Below the pieces are notes generated by a model, which saw nothing but the letters and a program-made list of their open reading frames with translations, was not told the DNA's origin and did no database searches. A program made the position numbers and the translations under genes. Shown here piece by piece: positions 61,940-64,000 of a stretch of DNA of 64,000 nucleotides (positions are counted from its first letter, which is position 1; every line of letters starts with the position of its first letter). This stretch comes from CAVQGZ01 sp963712175 (GTDB lineage: Bacteria; Actinomycetota; Actinomycetes; Jiangellales; Jiangellaceae): positions 211,286 through 275,285 of the forward strand of contig CAVQGZ010000007.1 in the NCBI GenBank assembly GCA_963712175.1, given 5' to 3'.

Positions 61940-62776
61940 TCAGGGGGCCCCCGGTGTAGCCGTCGGTGTCGGGCTCGGGGACGGACTGGGCGCCACCGTC
62001 GGGCTCGGGCTCGGGGACGGACTGGGCGCCACCGTCGGGCTCGGGCTCGGGGACGGACTGGGCGCCACCGTCGGGCTCGGGCTCGGGGACGGACTGGGCG
62101 CCGGGGTGTTCTCCGTGTCTGGCGCGGGCACGTCTCCCGGGGTGCCGGGCAGGCCGAGATAGACCTCGTACCAGCTCAGCACATGGTCGACGTAGGCGCG
62201 GCTCGGGTTGTACCGGAACACCGCTCGCCGACGGCCAGGATCGCTGGTGAGCGGCATGCCCCGGCACAGGAAGTGTCCTGCCCCGTAGGCAGCATCGTCG
62301 AGGTCGTGGACATTCGCGTCGCCATCCCCGTCGCCGTCACGCCCCAGCGCACGCCACGTGACCGGAAGAAACTGGAACGGACCCACCGCGCGGTCATAGA
62401 CGGTGTCTCGGTCCATGGCTCCATTGTCGGAGTCCACGATGAGTGCGATGCCCGGACGGCCGTCCAACGGGATACCGATGATGGATGGCCTGCTGACCCC
62501 GTCGGCATCCACCTGGCTGCGCCCGAAGAAGCCGTGATGTGACTCGACTCTTGCGATCGCCGCCAGCAGCTGCCAGCGGAGGCCACACGCAGGGATGTCA
62601 CGAGCGAGGAGCCGTTCCGCGTTGACGTAGGAGGCCAGAGGCCGGGCGGGGATGCCGTCGAAGCTCACGGCATCGGCAGAACGCGCGCCCTCTGACGCGA
62701 TCACCGGAGGACCGACACGCATGCCCAGCGATCCCGCTCGGATGCTGCGAAGCTCACCAGCGTTGCTGCGACCCAT
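61940..62776 (-). CDS. Lytic transglycosylase (MltB-like) with Pro/Ser repeat tail, no signal peptide
   Basis: The 278-residue protein holds an SLT domain of the MltB type: IPACGLRWQLLAAIARVESHHGFFG with the catalytic Glu, then AVGPFQFLPVTW and GAGHFLCRGMPL and RAVFRYNPSRAYVDHVLSWYEVYLG. It ends with repeats of PSPSPSPTVAP encoded by a 36-nt tandem repeat. It should cleave peptidoglycan outside the cell, yet no signal peptide is seen at the ATG 62776. The open frame continues upstream with Thr/Pro/Ala-rich sequence (TTSRDRASTTLATPPVASAP) up to the end of the preceding gene, which looks like a linker whose signal-peptide start is missing. Confidence 0.8.
   Translation of the reverse strand: MGRSNAGELRSIRAGSLGMRVGPPVIASEGARSADAVSFDGIPARPLASYVNAERLLARDIPACGLRWQLLAAIARVESHHGFFGRSQVDADGVSRPSIIGIPLDGRPGIALIVDSDNGAMDRDTVYDRAVGPFQFLPVTWRALGRDGDGDGDANVHDLDDAAYGAGHFLCRGMPLTSDPGRRRAVFRYNPSRAYVDHVLSWYEVYLGLPGTPGDVPAPDTENTPAPSPSPSPSPTVAPSPSPSPSPTVAPSPSPSPSPTVAPSPSPSPTPTATPGAP
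61967..62104. repeat. 36-nt minisatellite in the transglycosylase tail
   Basis: Four copies of a 36-base unit (containing ggctcggggacggactgg and gcgccacc); the first copy is six bases shorter and the last ends differently. It encodes the 12-residue Pro/Ser/Thr/Val/Ala repeat. Copy number may vary between strains. Confidence 0.85.
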
Positions 62777-62901
62777 CGGGGCGCCGACACGCAACTGCAA
62801 CGCTGCAGGGGCTCTTGGCGCTGAGGCCACTGGGGGGGTTGCGAGTGTCGTAGACGCGCGGTCCCGAGATGTAGTTGGAGGCGTAGGTGTCGCGGCCTGG
62901 G

Positions 62902-63801
62902 TCAGGCGGTGAGGATGAGCAGGTCGGATCCGTTGAGGGCGTAGGCGGTGGCGTGGTCGAGGGCGGTGATGGCCTCGACGGCGGGCAGCTTCTGGTGTTG
63001 GGTCCATTCCCGGCCGTCGGTGCTGCGCCAGGCGAGTCCGTCGGTGTCGACGCCCCATAGGGAGCCGTCGGTTCCGGCGGAGACCTGCCACAGCAGCGGA
63101 GCGTCGTCCAGCGGGTCGAAGCTGGCTCCGCGGTCGGTGCTGTGCATGAACCCTTCGAGGGTGGTGGCCCACACCTCGTCTCCGACGGCCGCGAGTGACA
63201 CCGCAGCCATGGGCGCGCCTTGCTGCCAGGTGGCGCCGCCGTCGGTGGAGGTGACCAGACCGGTGACCCCGTCGAACCCGACGATCATCTCCTCGGTGAC
63301 GGCGAGGGCGTGGAAGTCGATCTGGCCGGCGAGCGACACCGACTCCCAGGTGGCGCCGCCGTCGTCGCTGCGGATGAGCCCGACGGGGTTGGGCAGGGGG
63401 CTGCCGGGACCGGGATGGCCGGAGGAGACCAGACGCATCGTGCCGGGCAGGCCGGTCATGCCCATGAGGTCGTCCTGGGGGCCGACGGCGGTCACGGTCC
63501 CGTCGGTGCCGATGGCGCGGACGCCGTCGTGGGTTCCGGCGCGCACGGACCCCTCGGCGTCGACGACCAGGCCGTGGACGTGACTGATCGGCTCGGTCAG
63601 CGCCACCGTCTGCACACTCGGTTCCGCCGGCTCGGGTGTCGGGGTGGGCTCGGGGGTCGCGTCGGGGGTGGGTGGTGCGCTCGGCGTGGGGGTGCCGGTG
63701 GCGGGTGCGGCGCTGGTGGCCGGCTCGCTGGTGCCGCAGGCGGTGACGACCAGCGCGACGGTCGCGGCGGCGACGAGGGCGGTGACGGCGGGGCGGTTCA
63801 T
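62902..63801 (-). CDS. F510_1955-type glycosylhydrolase-like lipoprotein
   Basis: The 299-residue protein has a lipoprotein signal (ALVVTACG; Cys after VVTA), a Thr/Pro-rich linker, and then beta-propeller-like repeats with the Asp-box-type motif: RSDDGGATWESV, TSTDGGATWQQG, HSTDRGASFDPL and RSTDGREWTQH. The family is often annotated as F510_1955 glycosylhydrolase and commonly sits beside copper-oxidase genes in actinobacteria. It follows the multicopper oxidase gene after 33 bases. Confidence 0.85.
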   Translation of the reverse strand: MNRPAVTALVAAATVALVVTACGTSEPATSAAPATGTPTPSAPPTPDATPEPTPTPEPAEPSVQTVALTEPISHVHGLVVDAEGSVRAGTHDGVRAIGTDGTVTAVGPQDDLMGMTGLPGTMRLVSSGHPGPGSPLPNPVGLIRSDDGGATWESVSLAGQIDFHALAVTEEMIVGFDGVTGLVTSTDGGATWQQGAPMAAVSLAAVGDEVWATTLEGFMHSTDRGASFDPLDDAPLLWQVSAGTDGSLWGVDTDGLAWRSTDGREWTQHQKLPAVEAITALDHATAYALNGSDLLILTA

Positions 63802-63834
63802 AGGGGTGATGCTCCTCGGCAGGGTTCTCGTGGG

Positions 63835-64000
63835 TCAGGTGTAGTCCAGGCGGGTCATCATCCCTGCTTCGGCGTGGTAGGCGTTGTAGCAGGGCAGCAG
63901 CCAGGACCCGGGGTTGTCCGCGGCCAGGGTGAGGTCGATTCGACTCATCGGGGGGAGCAGGACGGTGTCCTTGCGAGGACCGGTGCCGCCGGGGGGCCCG
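63835..64000 (-). CDS. Multicopper oxidase, C-terminal end (partial)
   Basis: Only the last ~55 residues are visible; the gene runs out of the window at 64000. The sequence DTVLLPPMSRIDLTLAADNPGSWLLPCYNAYHAEAGMM ends in the copper-binding region of multicopper oxidases. The usual H-C-H-N-x-Y-H-x-x-x-G-M motif is here P-C-Y-N-A-Y-H-A-E-A-G-M: Cys, the second-motif His and Met stay, but the two His beside the Cys are Pro and Tyr. Whether the enzyme uses a different copper arrangement cannot be decided without the rest. Confidence 0.8.
   Translation of the reverse strand, partial: GPPGGTGPRKDTVLLPPMSRIDLTLAADNPGSWLLPCYNAYHAEAGMMTRLDYT

Noticed and set aside
61967..62104. The regular 36-nt repeats as a CRISPR array
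   Set aside because: Repeats are adjacent without unique spacers and lie in frame inside a coding tail.
59144..62542. An open plus-strand frame of more than 1100 codons
   Set aside because: It is antisense to the dioxygenase, MFS and transglycosylase genes; composition is Arg/Gly/Gln/His-rich as expected for a complement frame in GC-rich DNA.

Overview
The window is GC-rich throughout, with G/C-biased third codon positions, many GTG starts and genes that overlap by four bases. Together with a FurA-KatG pair like that of mycobacteria and streptomycetes, a GerW/YtfJ-like protein, actinobacterial ABC and MFS families and an F510_1955-type lipoprotein, this points to an aerobic or facultative member of the Actinomycetota. 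The genus cannot be fixed from the sequence alone. No rRNA, tRNA or CRISPR array was seen.

Region 1 (1-35 kb) is mostly well-preserved housekeeping and transport DNA. It holds the end of a PLP decarboxylase and a two-gene redox module: a very large 2-oxoacid:ferredoxin oxidoreductase followed, with a 4-nt overlap, by a GltD-like/NfnA-like fusion that could pass electrons between ferredoxin and NAD(P)H. Next come a membrane protein with a palindromic promoter, a GerW-like protein, furA-katG with a recognisable operator and a probably leaderless promoter, an MFS exporter, a FetAB-type ABC pair, an NhaC antiporter, a nitronate monooxygenase-like enzyme, an ABC-2 exporter pair, a DUF1254 protein, a quinone oxidoreductase, a multi-cluster ferredoxin, a cupin/membrane-protein pair, a broken hydrolase, an SRPBCC/methyltransferase cluster, a DHA2 drug exporter, a secreted polysaccharide deacetylase and a MacB-like ABC exporter.

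Region 2 (about 35-52 kb) is an accessory zone of decay and turnover. Between small intact genes (VOC protein, hydrolase, cupin, YrhK-like membrane protein, DUF302, ene-reductase) lie relics of IS256, DUF2254, SRPBCC, ribbon-helix-helix and EEP-nuclease genes, a carboxylesterase with a stop codon and a frameshift, two intact toxin-antitoxin modules (FitAB/VapBC-like and RHH-Doc), and an apparently intact IS110 element whose upstream flank is the expected site of a bridge RNA.

Region 3 (52-64 kb) has a lysine-rich histone-like protein, an operon of two SRPBCC proteins plus a membrane protein, a second SRPBCC/methyltransferase pair whose 5' leader (a hairpin) closely matches the leader of the pair at 28 kb, a MazEF-type module, a hydrolase disrupted by a 10-bp tandem duplication, a LigB-type dioxygenase with a palindromic operator candidate, an MFS exporter, a lytic transglycosylase with a 36-nt minisatellite, and an F510_1955-type lipoprotein next to the end of a multicopper oxidase whose visible copper-site motif is altered.

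The most distinctive points are the PFOR/Nfn-like fusion module, the duplicated hairpin leader in front of two SRPBCC paralogues, the hydrolase frameshift that is explained exactly by a 10-bp duplication, and the concentration of SRPBCC and toxin-antitoxin genes in the decaying half of the window.
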